Source: Chionoecetes opilio (Eukaryota > Arthropoda > Malacostraca > Decapoda > Majidae). From it: DNA of 64,000 nt. The notes under the pieces are model-generated. The model did no database searches. It was not told where the DNA came from and saw only the letters and a list, made by a program, of their open reading frames with translations. This document shows positions 1 to 11,039 of the stretch, piece by piece (positions within the stretch are counted from its first letter, which is position 1; the number at the start of each line of letters is the position of its first letter). The stretch is taken from contig JACEEZ010011085.1 of NCBI GenBank assembly GCA_016584305.1, forward strand, positions 1 through 64,000, read 5' to 3'. The position numbers were made by a program, and so were the translations under genes.

Positions 1-33
1 GGTTTTTTTTTCCCCACAAACCAACGTTTTTTT

Positions 34-190
34 GTGTGGTGTGTGGTGTGTGTGTGTGGGTGTTTTGTGTGTGTTTTGGTGTGTGTGTGTGTTGTGTGGT
101 TTGGTTGTGTGTTGGTGTTGTGTTGTGTGTGGTGTGTAGTGTGGTGTGTGGTGTGTGGGTGTGTGTGTGTGGTAGGGGTGTGTGTGTTGG
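34..190. repeat. GT-rich simple-sequence tract
   Basis: Nearly pure G/T on the plus strand, with irregular GTGT, GGTGT and GTTGT units. The open frames crossing it (rich in V, C and W) are translation of a microsatellite and are not genes. Confidence 0.9.
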
Positions 191-267
191 GGGAAAGGAA
201 AGTGACAGAAGGGGGGAAAGATGAAAAAAGGAAAAGAAGGAAGGGGAATATGATTAATAGATTAACA

Positions 268-600
268 GCCGCAAAGCCGCCCGCCGGGGGGCTTTTTTGG
301 CTAGCCCCTTGCGGAGGGCTTTTGGGGGCCTTCAGCCCACCACCTGTGGGCTGTCGCCCCCCTTTCGGGCCCCAAAAAAAAGACTCTCCAGATAGCCCCT
401 TCTAACTTCCGAAATCATGGATGTAGAAAGTATGTATTAACCCCAACCCATTCACATCATAACCCTTCTAATTTTTCCTGAAGAAAAGCTGTCCACGGAT
501 TTTTGGGCTAGCCCCGCGGAGGGCTTTTGGGTGGGCCTGTGGCCCACCCCCTGGTTGGGGGCCCAAAACACTCCGATAGCCCCTTTCCCCCACCCCCGGC
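268..600. repeat. GC-rich dyad repeat, two diverged copies
   Basis: A GC-rich module occurs twice about 200 bp apart. Each copy has GGCTAGCCCC, then GCGGAGGGCTTTTGGG, then a strong hairpin, then a GGGCCC(C)AAAA stretch, then GATAGCCCCTT (at 391 and 575). The hairpins are CAGCCCAC/GTGGGCTG at 333-353 and GGTGGGCC/GGCCCACC at 530-548, with loops of 5 and 3 bases. No coding potential is visible. The family is not recognised; it could be part of a mobile element or a diverged minisatellite. Confidence 0.6.
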
Positions 601-639
601 CACAAACACGATTCCAGATACCCCCTTCAACCTTTCCTG

Positions 640-880
640 AAATGTAGTTTCCCCCCACCCATCATCACCCTTTCCCATCCCCCCCCACCCTTCACTCACC
701 ATTACCCACCCAAAACCCCATTCCTACACTTACCATCCCCACACCCCCCATTCACTCACCCTTTTACCCATCACCCCCCACCTACCCCTCCCCCTCACCC
801 CCCACCCATTCCTCACCCTCACCCCACCCCCATTACCCATCCCCACCCTTTCATCACCTTTTACCCACCCTACATAAAGG
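640..880. repeat. C-rich strand-asymmetric tract
   Basis: About 240 bp dominated by CCCACCC, CACTCACC and ACCCATC words with almost no G on the plus strand. It is an irregular minisatellite with no open frame of interest. The complementary strand is G-run rich and could form four-stranded structures; that is inference. Confidence 0.7.
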
Positions 881-2385
881 GTTTTCCCAATTCTCGAAAC
901 CCACTTTTTTCTTCAAGTTCTCGCAAATGGGCGCAAACAAAAAAAAAAAAAAAACTGATGGGATCACCTATAATGAGTTTAAAAAACTTCCCTGGAACTG
1001 TTTCCAAAAAACTGTGAATATAATGGGTTCCGCCACGGGGGCGGCACTATCGCGGCAACAGAAAAAAACCACCACACACACACCACACATTTTCCTTTAT
1101 TTTTATAGATAGGTTAATTGAATGATTGTGATGGATGTTGGAGATGATGCTGAAACGAAATATAAGAAAAATACGAGAAAGAGGAAGAGGGGGAAAAGAC
1201 GGAACATAGAAAAAAATACAAAGGGTAAATCAAATAAAAAGGAGCAAACAACCCAATACAAATGAAAAGTGGGGGTACAGGAAAAAAATTAAGGTAGGTG
1301 ACAAGGGGGACGTCATGTAGGCATAAAGACTAGGACCAGGAAAAAATCGCTTCTTTTTATATTATAAAAAAATTTTTTATATAAAAAAAAAACATTTTCA
1401 TAAATTTTTTTCTCCTTCGGTATTTATTGCGTTTTGATGCTTATTTTTTTTTTTCCCCTCTCCTAACCCGCTCGAACAGCTAATCTCTTTTTTTTAAATT
1501 TTTGAACAGCTATAAATAAAAATTAAAAATATGAAGGGGGAAAGTAAGAAAAAACTATACAACTACTAAAAAAAAACAAATTTTTTTCCCCCCCCCCCCA
1601 AAAAAAAATACATGTAAAAGGATATTTAAATACACAGAAAAGGGGTATAAGGAATAATACAAAAAAATTTAATACGATGTGAGGATAGAAGGGAGGGAAG
1701 AAAAGGAAGGAGGAGACGAAAGGAAAGAAAGAAGGAATGAAAATTTAAAAAAAAGAAAAAAAAAAGTAAGGTAAAGAATAATATATGATGAAAAATATCA
1801 GTATGAGAAAAAAAAAAAAACTGAGGAATAGAACAAAATATATAGGGGGGGAAATGTAAAAAGAGAAAAGGGAATGAATGAAAGGTAAACAGCGTAAAGG
1901 GAATGAAAAGGGAAAAAGAAGAATAAGGGTAAGGAACATAAAGAGGAAAGAGAGGGAGAAGGGAAGTGGGAGTCAGAAAATAAGATCAGGTTTACTTACC
2001 TCAATCATTCCTCGCACTGGCTGGGAAGAAGAAAGGAGAGAAAAAAAGAAGTTCGGTGGAAAATGTAACCCTGCCATTTATAGCCATCACGGGAAAGATT
2101 TTGTAGAATGTGGGAGGAACAAAAACAGAGGTAGGAGATAAATACATGCCACGCTCACTGAAAATCAAGTTGTACCAAGAAGACAGAGAGAGAGAGAGAC
2201 AGAGTGTTGGACTATTTGTATATGGCGCCCACGTCTGTTTGGCAACCACCAGTCTTTTTCGAAGGGGTTGATGGGTGGAGTCGAAAATGGCGATACAATA
2301 TTCTTTTCTATGGGTAGACGGGTCAGACATGTGAAACCTAGATAGATAGTAGATTCATCGAGTTATTTTATTGTGCGTGTGTGTG
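881..2385. other. Anonymous intergenic DNA with homopolymers and purine tracts
   Basis: No gene could be supported. Contents include long A, T and C homopolymers (for example about 1568-1607), a purine-rich stretch at about 1660-1990, a short (GA)n at about 2185-2200 and a (GT)n immediately before the LINE tail at about 2372-2386. The open frames here are short, low-complexity and unlike any family I recognise. The many homopolymers make indel errors likely. Confidence 0.6.
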
Positions 2386-2416
2386 TAAGTAAGTAAGTAA
2401 AGTAAGTAAGTAAAGT
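2386..2416 (-). repeat. LINE 3' terminal (TTAC)n tail
   Basis: On the plus strand this reads as repeated GTAA/TAAG units with one extra A; on the LINE strand it is a (TTAC)n 3' tail. Short tandem 3' tails are usual for L2/CR1-group LINEs, which fixes the 3' end of the element. A (GT)n tract abuts it. Confidence 0.7.
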
Positions 2417-2604
2417 TTATTGCCATTACTAGTAAATATATCCATTCAGTAATTACATAACAAGTGGTCGTTGCACAGTCTGTCGAGCCAAGGCTCCCTG
2501 ACAGACATGTTCAGATATAAGTTATATGTGCTGAGCAGAATCAGTTGGCTGTTTGTTTATGTAGTAAAAATATACTACTTTGTAACGTGAAGCAAAAAAA
2601 CAAA

Positions 2605-2748
2605 ATATATATATATATATACATATATACATACATATACACATACACACATACACATATGCATCATACACACATACACACATATACACAATATACACAT
2701 ATATGCACACACACACATACATACATATACATACACACACACGCATAT
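2605..2748. repeat. (TA)n / (CA)n compound microsatellite in the LINE 3' UTR
   Basis: A run of TA dinucleotides followed by interrupted ACATAC and ACACAC units. It lies between the RT frame and the TTAC tail. Open frames on both strands here are microsatellite translation. Confidence 0.85.
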
Positions 2749-3046
2749 ATACGATCATTCATTCATCAAAATAGATGCAATACATATACATTTACATGAA
2801 AAATTCTAAATAATAACTTGCGTAACCTATGCTATCCAATAACATACTTTATATAATATAATACTACTACTATGACTATGAAAAATACTACATATGATCA
2901 CCACAACCAAACTACATACATAAATACTATACATGTATACATGTATGGCATCTTAAATGTATATGAAATACATATTCTACCTATCACTCGTGGAATGTTT
3001 GTGAGGTCTGAAGGACAATGAAATTATTTTTTACTCTCCTCTTGAA

Positions 3047-4237
3047 TTAAAAAAAGCTGATATTATTAGTAAGTCGTTTTATGGGTGTAGGCAGAGCATT
3101 CCATAGTTGAGGACCAAAGCAAACTATGCTGTTCTTAAAGAGTGTTGTACGGAGCTGTGGACATACTAAATTCCTATTGCTTCCTCTGGTTCCATGCGTT
3201 GATTCTACAAATTTATAAATAGAAGTACCTGGAGCATTTAAAAAAAAATTAAACATGAAGTAAAGAACAAAACATTTATGAATATTTAAAAAATCTAGAA
3301 GTTTATTGTCTGAATATAAAGTAGCTGTTGAATCAAATTTACCCATAAAAAATATGCATCTAAAAATTTTGTTTTGTATTACTTTAAATTTTCTTAGGAA
3401 AGAAGGCCAAGTACAAGCCCATATAGGCACACAGTAAATGAGATGGGGGTAACACAGGGTGTAGTAAATACTTATCATGGCTTCAGCTGTTAGATAATTA
3501 CGGACTTTATACAATATACCACACATTCTAGAGAGTTTTGAATATATGCTATCTATATGAAGGTTCCAATTCAGATTTTCATCAATAATGACACCAAGAA
3601 ATTTTGTATGGGCTACACATTGTAGATTTTTACCGTCAAGCAATAGTGGAGGAATGTGATTTTTTATGGACCGGTTTTGAAAAATAATAGAATTAGTTTT
3701 GGTTATATTGAGTCTTAGTTTGTTTACTTTTATCCAATCATTTATTAAATGTAACTCTGTAATCAGATTTGAATGGAGACTGTGTATATCATTATCTTCC
3801 AGCAGCAAGTTTGTATCATCGGCATATATGGTAAATCTAAATTTGGAGCTGGCATTTACTATATCATCAATGTATATAAGAAAAAGTGTTGGTCCTAAAA
3901 TTGACCCCTGTGGTACACCTGCAGATATAGAGTTAAAGCAAGAATATTTTGTGCTGCAGTATATAGCCTGTGACCTATTGGTAACATAATTTTCAAATAA
4001 TTTCAGTGGCACACCTCTGATTCCTATTTGCTTAATATTATCCAGTAGTATGTGATGATTTATTGTATCAAACGCTTTTGACAAATCCATAAAAACTCCT
4101 ATAACATGTAATTTTCTTTCCAAGCAGTTATATATTGTTATTGGTAAACTGTAGTATTGCAGACTCTGTTGAATGGTTAGCACGAAACCATGCTGATATA
4201 CAGAGAGTAGGTTATTGTTCTCCAAAGAGTTTTTCAT
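3047..4237 (-). pseudogene. LINE reverse transcriptase domain (ORF2 fragment)
   Basis: An open frame of 396 residues covers the RT catalytic core and C-terminal region of a LINE ORF2. It would copy the element RNA at a nicked target by target-primed reverse transcription. Visible blocks: FMDLSKAFDTINHH (about 49-62, motif A with the first catalytic Asp), GVPQGSILGP (107-116, motif B), YADD (138-141, motif C with the catalytic Asp pair) and FLGV (212-215). All catalytic residues I can see are present. The initial Met is internal to the domain, not a true start: homologous protein continues upstream in other frames, so this is the undamaged 3' part of a broken ORF. The frame ends inside the 3' end of the LINE, where a normal ORF2 would end. 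Group assignment (L2/Daphne/Crack) is by motif style; exact clade is uncertain. Confidence 0.88.
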
Positions 4238-4700
4238 GCGAGTGGATATAGCTTTTTCAAATATTTTGCTAAATGCTGGCAGTATTGATATAGGTCGATA
4301 GTTGTTGATATCATCCTGCTACCTGTCTTGTGTATAGGGATAACTTTTGCCGTTTTTGCCGTTAATTTGTTCGGGAAGATTCCAGTTTTTAAAGTAAGGT
4401 TGATGATGTGAGTCAAAGGTGTAGATAATATTGGTGGATGTTTGTCTTATAATTTTGGAGAGATATATAGTCATATCCAGGTGTATCAGTTTTAAGGGTG
4501 CGCAAATAGTCATCTATTTCCTTATAGTTTGCTGGAGGTAGATACATTGAGAATACAGGAGGATCCTTCAAATAGCGATGGTAATCTTCATTTGGTATAT
4601 CTTCATGGCTGTTTAGAATTTTTAAGAAATGATCATTAAATATATTTGAAGTGTCAGGAGAGAATGGTTTTAACTCAATTGTGTGATCATTTCAGTAAGA
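4234..4700 (-). pseudogene. LINE ORF2 linker and N-terminal RT segment, frameshifted
   Basis: The minus strand here can be read, with frame changes, as the conserved stretch between endonuclease and RT. It includes blocks like DYHRYLKDPPVF, then LRTLKTDTPGYDYIS, then HIINLTLKTGIFPNKL, then AKVIPIHK, joining the intact RT frame just below 4240. At least two frameshifts lie between about 4300 and 4470. These may be mutations or consensus errors; either way the protein is not continuous in this sequence. Confidence 0.75.
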
Positions 4701-5398
4701 GTTTCTACCAAGTATTGAATTTATAGATTTCCAATGAGATTTAGGGTTACCTTGGTTTTCCTTTAACAATCTCTGTGATATTTATTTTTCGCTGCTCTTA
4801 ATATTTATGTTAATTTATTTATGTAGTGTCTGTATTGTTCTCTATATGTTAAGGTCATTTACTTGCTAGTCGCTCTAACCATTTTCTTTCTTTTTATGCT
4901 GTTCGCAAAGCTGATGTAACATATGGACTTCGTTCTTTCTTTGCATTAATTCTAATTCTTCTTATAGGGAAATGTTTCTGAAATATATTATCAAATTTAT
5001 TGAAGAAAAAAAATCATAGGACTTATTTGGGCAGTTTGCTTCTAAGACATCGTTCCAACTTACCTCTGCAAGATCATTACTAATGTTCTGTAACGCAGTC
5101 TGTGTTAAGACTCTTTGTTGATATATACTTGCTTGCATTTACCTGTACTGTGATCTGTGAACTAAGAAACGACTGGAAAGTGGTCTGTGATATCTGTCTG
5201 TATTATATAATTGTTAATGTTTGTTTCTGGTTGCGACACCCAAATATGGTCAATCAAAGTGGCAGAGGCACTGTTACTCTGTCGGTCTGGTGATTAAAGG
5301 AAAAAATTAGACAGAGTACATTAAATTGATAAACTCAGAGATATACCTATCATAATGTTTTAACAATCATGATTAAAGTCTCCAAAAAACATAGATAC
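4701..5398 (-). pseudogene. LINE endonuclease C-terminus and linker remnant
   Basis: Translated fragments on the minus strand include FGDFN near 5380 (the GDFN block of AP-type LINE endonucleases), ATLIDHIWVSQPE near 5235-5275 (the usual end of that domain), ISDHFPV near 5190, and FPIRRIRINAKKERSPYVTSAL near 4920-4970. Stops and frameshifts interrupt them. The endonuclease N-terminal half is absent because the BEL/Pao element begins at 5399, directly after the GDFN region. Confidence 0.7.
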
Positions 5399-7604
5399 TG
5401 TGGAAATTATCCACCAAACACCCTCTCATAATTGGTAGAGTTGGTGGTTTGTTTTTTCCCTCCCCCTAGTGAGGGAGTTAATGTCCGCTCGTCATAGGGT
5501 GAGTAGGAATGTATATATATATAATTTAAATGGTAATTGGTTATAATTAAGGTAATTTGAGTAAGTGATAAGTGCTGGGATAGAATATTGAACATTCCCA
5601 GTAATGTTAAGCATTTGAAACTTAAATAATTAGCACCTTAGTTGTAGCGGCTTCATTGGCTGCCGCCCATTAGATCCCTAGCCACCTGAAATTTGTACAC
5701 GTGGCATGGTGGTGATCTTTCACCGCCGCCCACCTTGGAGAGGTCAGTACTATTCCAGACCCTATCGAGTGACATCTCTTCTCTATTATAATGAAGAGTT
5801 TTGTACATACGTAATTTTGTACATATAGTGTAAAGACAATAGGACGTGTTAGAATCAACACAGAATTATAATATCTCACCGCGTCGTCAAGTTACTATAG
5901 TCTATTCACTTAAGCCTGGATTCCTGGGCTGGGAGTTGCTCGCTGCCTAGCCGAGTTTTGTAAGGACGTCGCTGATTGGCTGATAGACTCGGCTGGGTGG
6001 CGATGGTGGTGGTACTTGCCTCGCAGCAACCCAAAACCCTTGCGTTGCCTCAGAAAATATTCATATTTCTTGGCTTTACTTATCTCTTACACAAAATAGG
6101 CCTATTTTGTTTGCATCAGTAAATCAGGCAGTGATTATTCAACAACAACACGCCATTCATAACTCAATAGGGTAAAAAATAAAGTCATGACGACTATCAC
6201 AAGAGTAGGCGGACTTTTAGGTTTCAGTGCATTGAAATGTTGTACTCCTACCCGATAAAAACCAAGCTACCAGATAATAGTTATGAAATCTACGCCTACC
6301 ATCGTGTTCATAATACATTGCTGCATGAGCATAAAAAATTACAGTTGACTTCACTAATATTAAGATAATTAAAGGAAAGTAAAAGAGTGTATAAACATTA
6401 TTCTTGCTTATTTTGCTTCAACTCGCTCTAACTTCATATGTTTTGGTCACATTCAATTTTCAAGAACTGTTTCAAAATCCTTATACTTTTCCGCTTCCTG
6501 TGGTATGTAGCACGTACCAATAAGGAAATAGTAGGTGGTCAAAATGGCTAAGAAAGTTAAACTGTTTCAAACTGGTGCCGTGACGGGTGGAGCCTCTGAT
6601 AGCTCTCCCGAAAACAGTCTCTCCTATATAGGGAGCAATGCTCACCCGTCACTGTGCCAGTTTGCAGTAGTAGTTTTTAACTTCTTAGCCATTTTGACCA
6701 ACTACTCTTTTCCTTATTGGTACGTGCTACATACCACAGGAAGCGGAAAAGTATAAGGATTTTGAAACAGTTCTTGAAAATTGAATGTGACCAAAACTAT
6801 GGAGTTAGAGCGAGTTGAAGCAAAATAAGCAAGAAATAATGTTTTTTACACTCTTTTACTTTCCTTTAATTATCTTAATATTAGTGTCGTCTTACTGTAT
6901 TTTTTTTTTGCTCATGATATGCAGCAATGTATTATGAACACGATGGTAAACTCAGCTTTCATAACTATTATCTGGTAGCTTGGTTATATCGGGTAGGAGT
7001 ACAACATTTCAATGCACTGAAAAAACCCAAAAGTCCGCCTACTCTTGTGATAGTCAGTCATGACTTTATTTCTTACCCTATTTAGTTATGAATGGCGTGT
7101 TGTTGTTGAACAATCACTGCCTGATTTACTGATGCAAACAAAATAGGCCTATCTTGTGTAAGAGATGAGTAAAGCCAAGAAATATGAATATTTTTCTGAG
7201 GCAACGCAAGGGTTTTGGGTTGCGGCGAGGCAAGTACCACCACCATCGCCACCCTGCCCGAGGCTATCAGCCAATCAGCGACGTCGTTACATACTCGCCT
7301 AGGCATCGAGCCGCTCCCAGGAATCCAGCTTAAGTGAATAGACTATAGTGTGAAAACCTCTTGACGCCGACCACAATAACGCTTCCACCTTCGTCATTCA
7401 CGGGCGGTTCGATCAAGCGCTGACCACTTCGGATCACTGGACAGGCAGTATTAATTCAAGCCTACGTAATTCAACCCTACTATCCACCGATAAGTATCCT
7501 AGTTAGTTGATTAGCTGGGGTATTGTGTCGGGATGAGATAAAACAAGGGTTTTGATTAGGTAAGACTTACATTAAATATATGTTTGTGACATAAATTCCC
7601 ATAT
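5399..7604 (+). repeat. 5' LTR of the BEL/Pao element, with nested insertion
   Basis: The LTR starts with TG at 5399 and ends just before the TGGTGCCCC primer-site-like sequence at 7605. Removing the 1456-bp palindromic element leaves about 750 bp of LTR (5399-5893 and 7350-7604). Its first part carries a TA-rich box near 5510-5525. The first 120 bp match the 3' LTR at 11922 with small indels. No clear TG...CA terminus is visible at the 3' end (it reads CCCATAT). Confidence 0.7.
5894..7349. mobile_element. Palindromic long-TIR (fold-back) element, 1456 bp
   Basis: The first 20 bases, ACTATAGTCTATTCACTTAA, recur exactly as reverse complement at the right end. The similarity runs inward along both arms, each about 0.69 kb, to a short centre near 6600-6645. 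Each arm contains GACGTCG next to an inverted CCAAT (ATTGG), a GGTGG-rich block and the ATTAAAGGAAAGTAAAAG block. There is no coding region: the short open frames simply read through the arms. This is the layout of a non-autonomous fold-back or long-TIR DNA element. No convincing target-site duplication is visible, so the superfamily is undetermined. Confidence 0.75.
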
Positions 7605-7621
7605 TGGTGCCCCGAGTGAGG
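7605..7621 (+). promoter_or_regulatory. Primer-binding-site-like sequence
   Basis: TGGTGCCCCGAGTGAGG follows the inferred LTR end. The leading TGG pairs with a tRNA CCA end, and the rest resembles, but does not exactly match, the complement of a tRNA-Trp acceptor arm (one base short). A second copy at 9118 reads TGGTGCCCCGAAGTGAGG. Its position between LTR and gag is what a primer-binding site would have. Confidence 0.55.
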
Positions 7622-7904
7622 AATATTGATGTTCATGTAATTCAAGGTGGTCGTTAAGTGAGGCGTAATTATGAGCCTACCACAATTGTGGTTATGAGGC
7701 TGGAGGCGGGGTATTTCGCGGCGTCAGGAATGACTCGCTGTTCAACTACCACCTGCCAGGTAGTAGATAGCATCAGAGGTTGCGTAGTACTAGTTAGTTG
7801 TAGTAGTTAGGTGGTGGTTGAAATTATATACGCCTGCTCCGCGTCTTGGGGTTTTAGTGCACGATTAGGCTTTCGACTTGGGGAAATAATAATGTATTAA
7901 ANAT

Positions 7905-9345
7905 TACATTTCTATATTAGATAATTAAAGGAAAGTAAAAAGAGTGTATAAACATTATTCTTGTTATTTTGCTCAACTCGCTCCAAAAACTTCATATGTT
8001 TTGGTCACATTCAATTTCAAGAACTGTTTCAAAACCCTTATTACTTTCCGCTTCCTGTGGTATTTACAGTACCAATTAAGGAAATATAGTGGTCAAATGC
8101 TAAGAAAGTTAAACTGTTTCAAAACTGGTGCCGTGACGGGTGGAGCCTTGTAGCTCTCCCGAAAACAGTCTCTCCTATATGGGAGCAATGCTCACCCGTC
8201 ACTGTGCCAGTTTGCAGTGACGTTTTTTAACTTTCTTAGCCATTTTTGACAACCTACTCTTTTCCTTATTGGTACGTCCCTACATACCACAGGAACGGAA
8301 AAGTTAAGGTTTTTGAACAGTTCTGAAAATTGAATTGACCAAAACTATGATTTAAGCGAGTTGAAAAAATAAGCAAAAAATAATGTTTATACACTCTTTA
8401 CTTTCTTAATTATCTAATATAGTGTGTCTTACTGTATTTTTTTATGCTCATGATATGCACAATGTATTATGAACACGATGGTAAATAGCTTCATAACTAT
8501 TATCTGTAGTTGGTTATACGGGTAGGAGTACAACATTCAATGCACTAAAAAACCTAAAAGTCCGCTACTTTGTATAGTCAGTCAGACTTATTTCTTACCC
8601 TATAAAGTTAGAATGGCGTGTTGTTGTTGAACAATCATGCCGATTTATGATGCAAAAAAATAGCTATCTTGTGTAAGAGAGATAAAGCCAAGAAATATGA
8701 AATTTTCTGAGGCAACGAAAGGGTTTTGGTTGCGCAAAGGCAAGTACCACCACCATCGCCACCCTCCCCGAGGCTATCAGCCAATCAGCGACGTCGTTAC
8801 ATACTCGCCTAGGCATCGAGCCGCTCCAGGAATCCAGCTTAAGTGAATAGACTATAGTGTAAAAACCCTCTTGACGCCGACCACAATAACGCTTCCACCT
8901 TCGTCATTCACGGGCGGTTCGATCAAGCGCTGACCACTTCGGATCACTGGACAGGCAGTATTAATTCAAGCCTACGTAATTCAAACCCTACTATCCACCG
9001 ATAAGTATCCTAGTTAGTTGATTAGCTGGGGTATTGTGTCGGGATGAGAAAAAACCAAGGGTTTTTGATTAGGTAAGACTTACATTAAATATATGTTTGT
9101 GACATAAATTCCCATATTGGTGCCCCGAAGTGAGGAATATGATGTTCATGTAATTCAAGGTGGTCGTTAAGTGAGGCGTAATTATGAGCCTACCACAATT
9201 GCTGTTATGAGGCTGGAGGCGGGGTATTTCGCGGCGTCGGGAATGACTCGGCTGTTCAACTACCACCTGCCAGGTAGTAGATAGCATCAGAGGTTTGCGT
9301 AGTACTAGTTAGTTGTAGTAGTTAGGTGGTGGTTGAAATTATATA
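7905..9345 (+). repeat. Second copy of palindrome/LTR/leader segment after an N
   Basis: From just after the single N at 7902, sequence from about 6360-7850 is repeated in the same order: inner left arm, whole right arm, LTR end, primer-binding site and leader. The first 0.9 kb of this copy lacks many single bases relative to the first, while the last 0.5 kb is almost identical. The pattern looks like two unmerged contig ends joined by an N rather than an ancient duplication. Confidence 0.75.
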
Positions 9346-9478
9346 GGGCCTTGCTCCGCGTCTTGTAGGCCGATTAGGCGCTACCGCCACTTAGATAATA
9401 ATTACTTATCAACTAATAATGATTTTTAGTGACGTAATCTTGCATTCAATATTTCCTTAGACAGTTATTAAACTAATC

Positions 9479-10295
9479 ATGGCGAAATTAGCTAAGCATT
9501 CATTATCAGCTAAGTTAGCAATGCTCACACCGAATTTAATAAATGTGAGGACGCAATTAAGTCAATTCCAATTGATTATTTTAAATTTAAAGACAGGTCT
9601 ACCTTTGTTAAATGAGCAATGGGAAAAATACGAGGAGGCCTTTACTTCCGATAAGAAGTTAAATTAAAGACAAGCTGGGGATAAAGAAATGATTCAGCAA
9701 TGTGTTATCAATCATGAAACACGAAGGGCCCAAAGATATCTCGATAAAGTAATTGAATATGAGGGATTACTGGAGTGTGCTCATATTCCATCAACAGCGA
9801 TAGCTTCTTTAACCCAAAGTTTGCAAGGTATTAAGCATGAACCCCCCCACAGGGAGATCACGATTATTACGCCTGAAGGAATCAGCTAATCAGCCACCCT
9901 CAGAGTTTAAAGATCCCTCGTTAGGGGGTATTTATCCTGCGCCTGTTACGCAAATCAAACAGCCTGTAATTAAGATTCAAACTTCTCAGCCTACCAATAA
10001 ACCACTTAGCCCTACTCAAATAATAGATACAATCCCTAATTCCAGGGCGATTTTCTAGTGAAGTACAAATAATAAATTGGGGTCTTATGTGAGGGAGAAC
10101 ATACCCCCTCCACTGTAATATATATTCAGATTTTTTACACGAGAGTTGAAAGGTTAATGAGCCTTGGTAATTGCCTAACCTGTCTCCGTGGTAAACATGC
10201 TTCAAAATGCATGCCCTATAAATTTAAGAACTTGTAGGAAATGTAAACAATCTATTCATAACATCGCTCTTTGTCCAACAGTGATAATAACTCAG
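9479..10295 (+). pseudogene. BEL/Pao gag remnant with zinc knuckles
   Basis: The first frame (from ATG at 9479, MAKLAKHSLSAKLAML) runs 62 residues to a TAA, then continues in the same frame from about 9668 to 9889, then shifts frame for about 50 residues (PPSEFKDPSLGGIYPAP). Further on, around 10169-10275, NCLTCLRGKHASKC and TCRKCKQSIHNIALCP can be read with a frameshift between them; these are the paired Cys/His zinc knuckles at the end of BEL/Pao gag, which bind the element RNA in the particle. The 9479 start follows the leader and matches the small N-terminal helix-rich gag part. At least one nonsense change and two frameshifts make it non-functional. Confidence 0.72.
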
Positions 10296-10384
10296 ACCCT
10301 ACAGTAGTTAAAATGGCAGTCACTAATAGAGTAATTCAGCAGCTGTTCCAACTGCCGAGTTGAAGGTTTTTGCCATAATGGTAA

Positions 10385-10895
10385 TTCAGTCATAGTAAAG
10401 GACAATGTTTGACAGTGGTGCACAAAGATCCTTCATAAGCAGGGAGATAGTTGAATTTTTACAAACCCAAATAATTAATAAAGTGAATTTAGCCATATCA
10501 GATTTTCCCCGCCAATAATGGGGCCCTAAAACCCTTTTGACATAGTTCAACCCTTAACCCAAATTAGGAAGATATAAATGTAGGGTAGCTGTTGTAGTAA
10601 ATAATTTTGGGTTTATCAGTTTAACTGTTAATGGACTAAAGGACACAGCTGAAATGCTGAGGGATAATGGTGTCAAACTAGTTTTGAAATACAATACCTT
10701 CGTAGACGTTGATGGTCCTTTCCAATTAATAATAGGAGCCGATTATTTTGGGCGCTACCTAAGGAAAAGGTCATCAAAATTCATAACGTCTCAATGTTCA
10801 CTAGCGCTGGTGGTAAGGTAATAATGGGGCCCATCCCACATACTCACCATGCCGAACAAGAGGAGAGTTTCCTAGTCATGCAAAACCCCTACTAA
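10385..10895 (+). pseudogene. BEL/Pao aspartic protease (DUF1758-like) remnant
   Basis: Around 10401-10470 the plus strand encodes TMFDSGAQRSFISREIVEF, holding the DSG active-site triad of retroelement aspartic proteases. This is followed by a FQLIIGADYFGRYL block near 10720-10765 and SAGGKVIMGPIP near 10805-10840. These three blocks in order are characteristic of the BEL/Pao protease/DUF1758 region, which would cleave the polyprotein. Frameshifts separate the blocks, so no continuous protein exists here. Confidence 0.72.
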
Positions 10896-11039
10896 TTACC
10901 AAAATTGGAAACCACTTATTTGCCCACACCAATTAGTGAGGTAGTAGAGGAAAGTGGTATTCCAGTCATAATGAATATATCGCCACTAATGAAAATCCTA
11001 ATAATAATGTGTCCCCGAGGAAATAATAAACCCCAAAAT

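Larger units (their letters stand above)
2386..5398 (-). mobile_element. Non-LTR retrotransposon (L2/Daphne/Crack-like LINE), 5' truncated
   Basis: A LINE on the minus strand, read from the endonuclease C-terminus (about 5398) through the endonuclease/RT linker and reverse transcriptase to a 3' UTR ending in a tandem TTAC tail at 2386-2416. The RT motifs (FMDLSKAFDTINHH, GVPQGSILGP, YADD, FLGV) are typical of the L2, Daphne and Crack branches of the CR1 group. The upstream frame has several frameshifts and stops, so the copy is dead. The visible 5' boundary coincides with the first base of the BEL/Pao LTR at 5399, so that insertion split the LINE. The other half is not seen beyond the LTR element, where satellite begins. 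Confidence 0.85.

Noticed and set aside
34..405. Overlapping open frames rich in Cys, Val and Trp
   Set aside because: Translation of a GT microsatellite and a GC-rich repeat; no family resemblance.
1878..2330. Open frames of 87 and 109 residues on opposite strands
   Set aside because: They cover a purine-rich tract and anonymous sequence; no start context, motif or homology I recognise.
6535..6756. 73-residue open frame across the centre of the palindromic element
   Set aside because: It reads through both arms and the loop; no known domain, and the second copy of the region breaks it.
5894..7349. Polinton/Maverick terminal repeats
   Set aside because: Long TIRs but no coding genes and wrong terminal bases; total length is only 1.46 kb.
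5886..7370. GTCAAG/CTTGAC flanks as a target duplication of the palindromic element
   Set aside because: They are inverted rather than direct and lie at different distances from the two ends.
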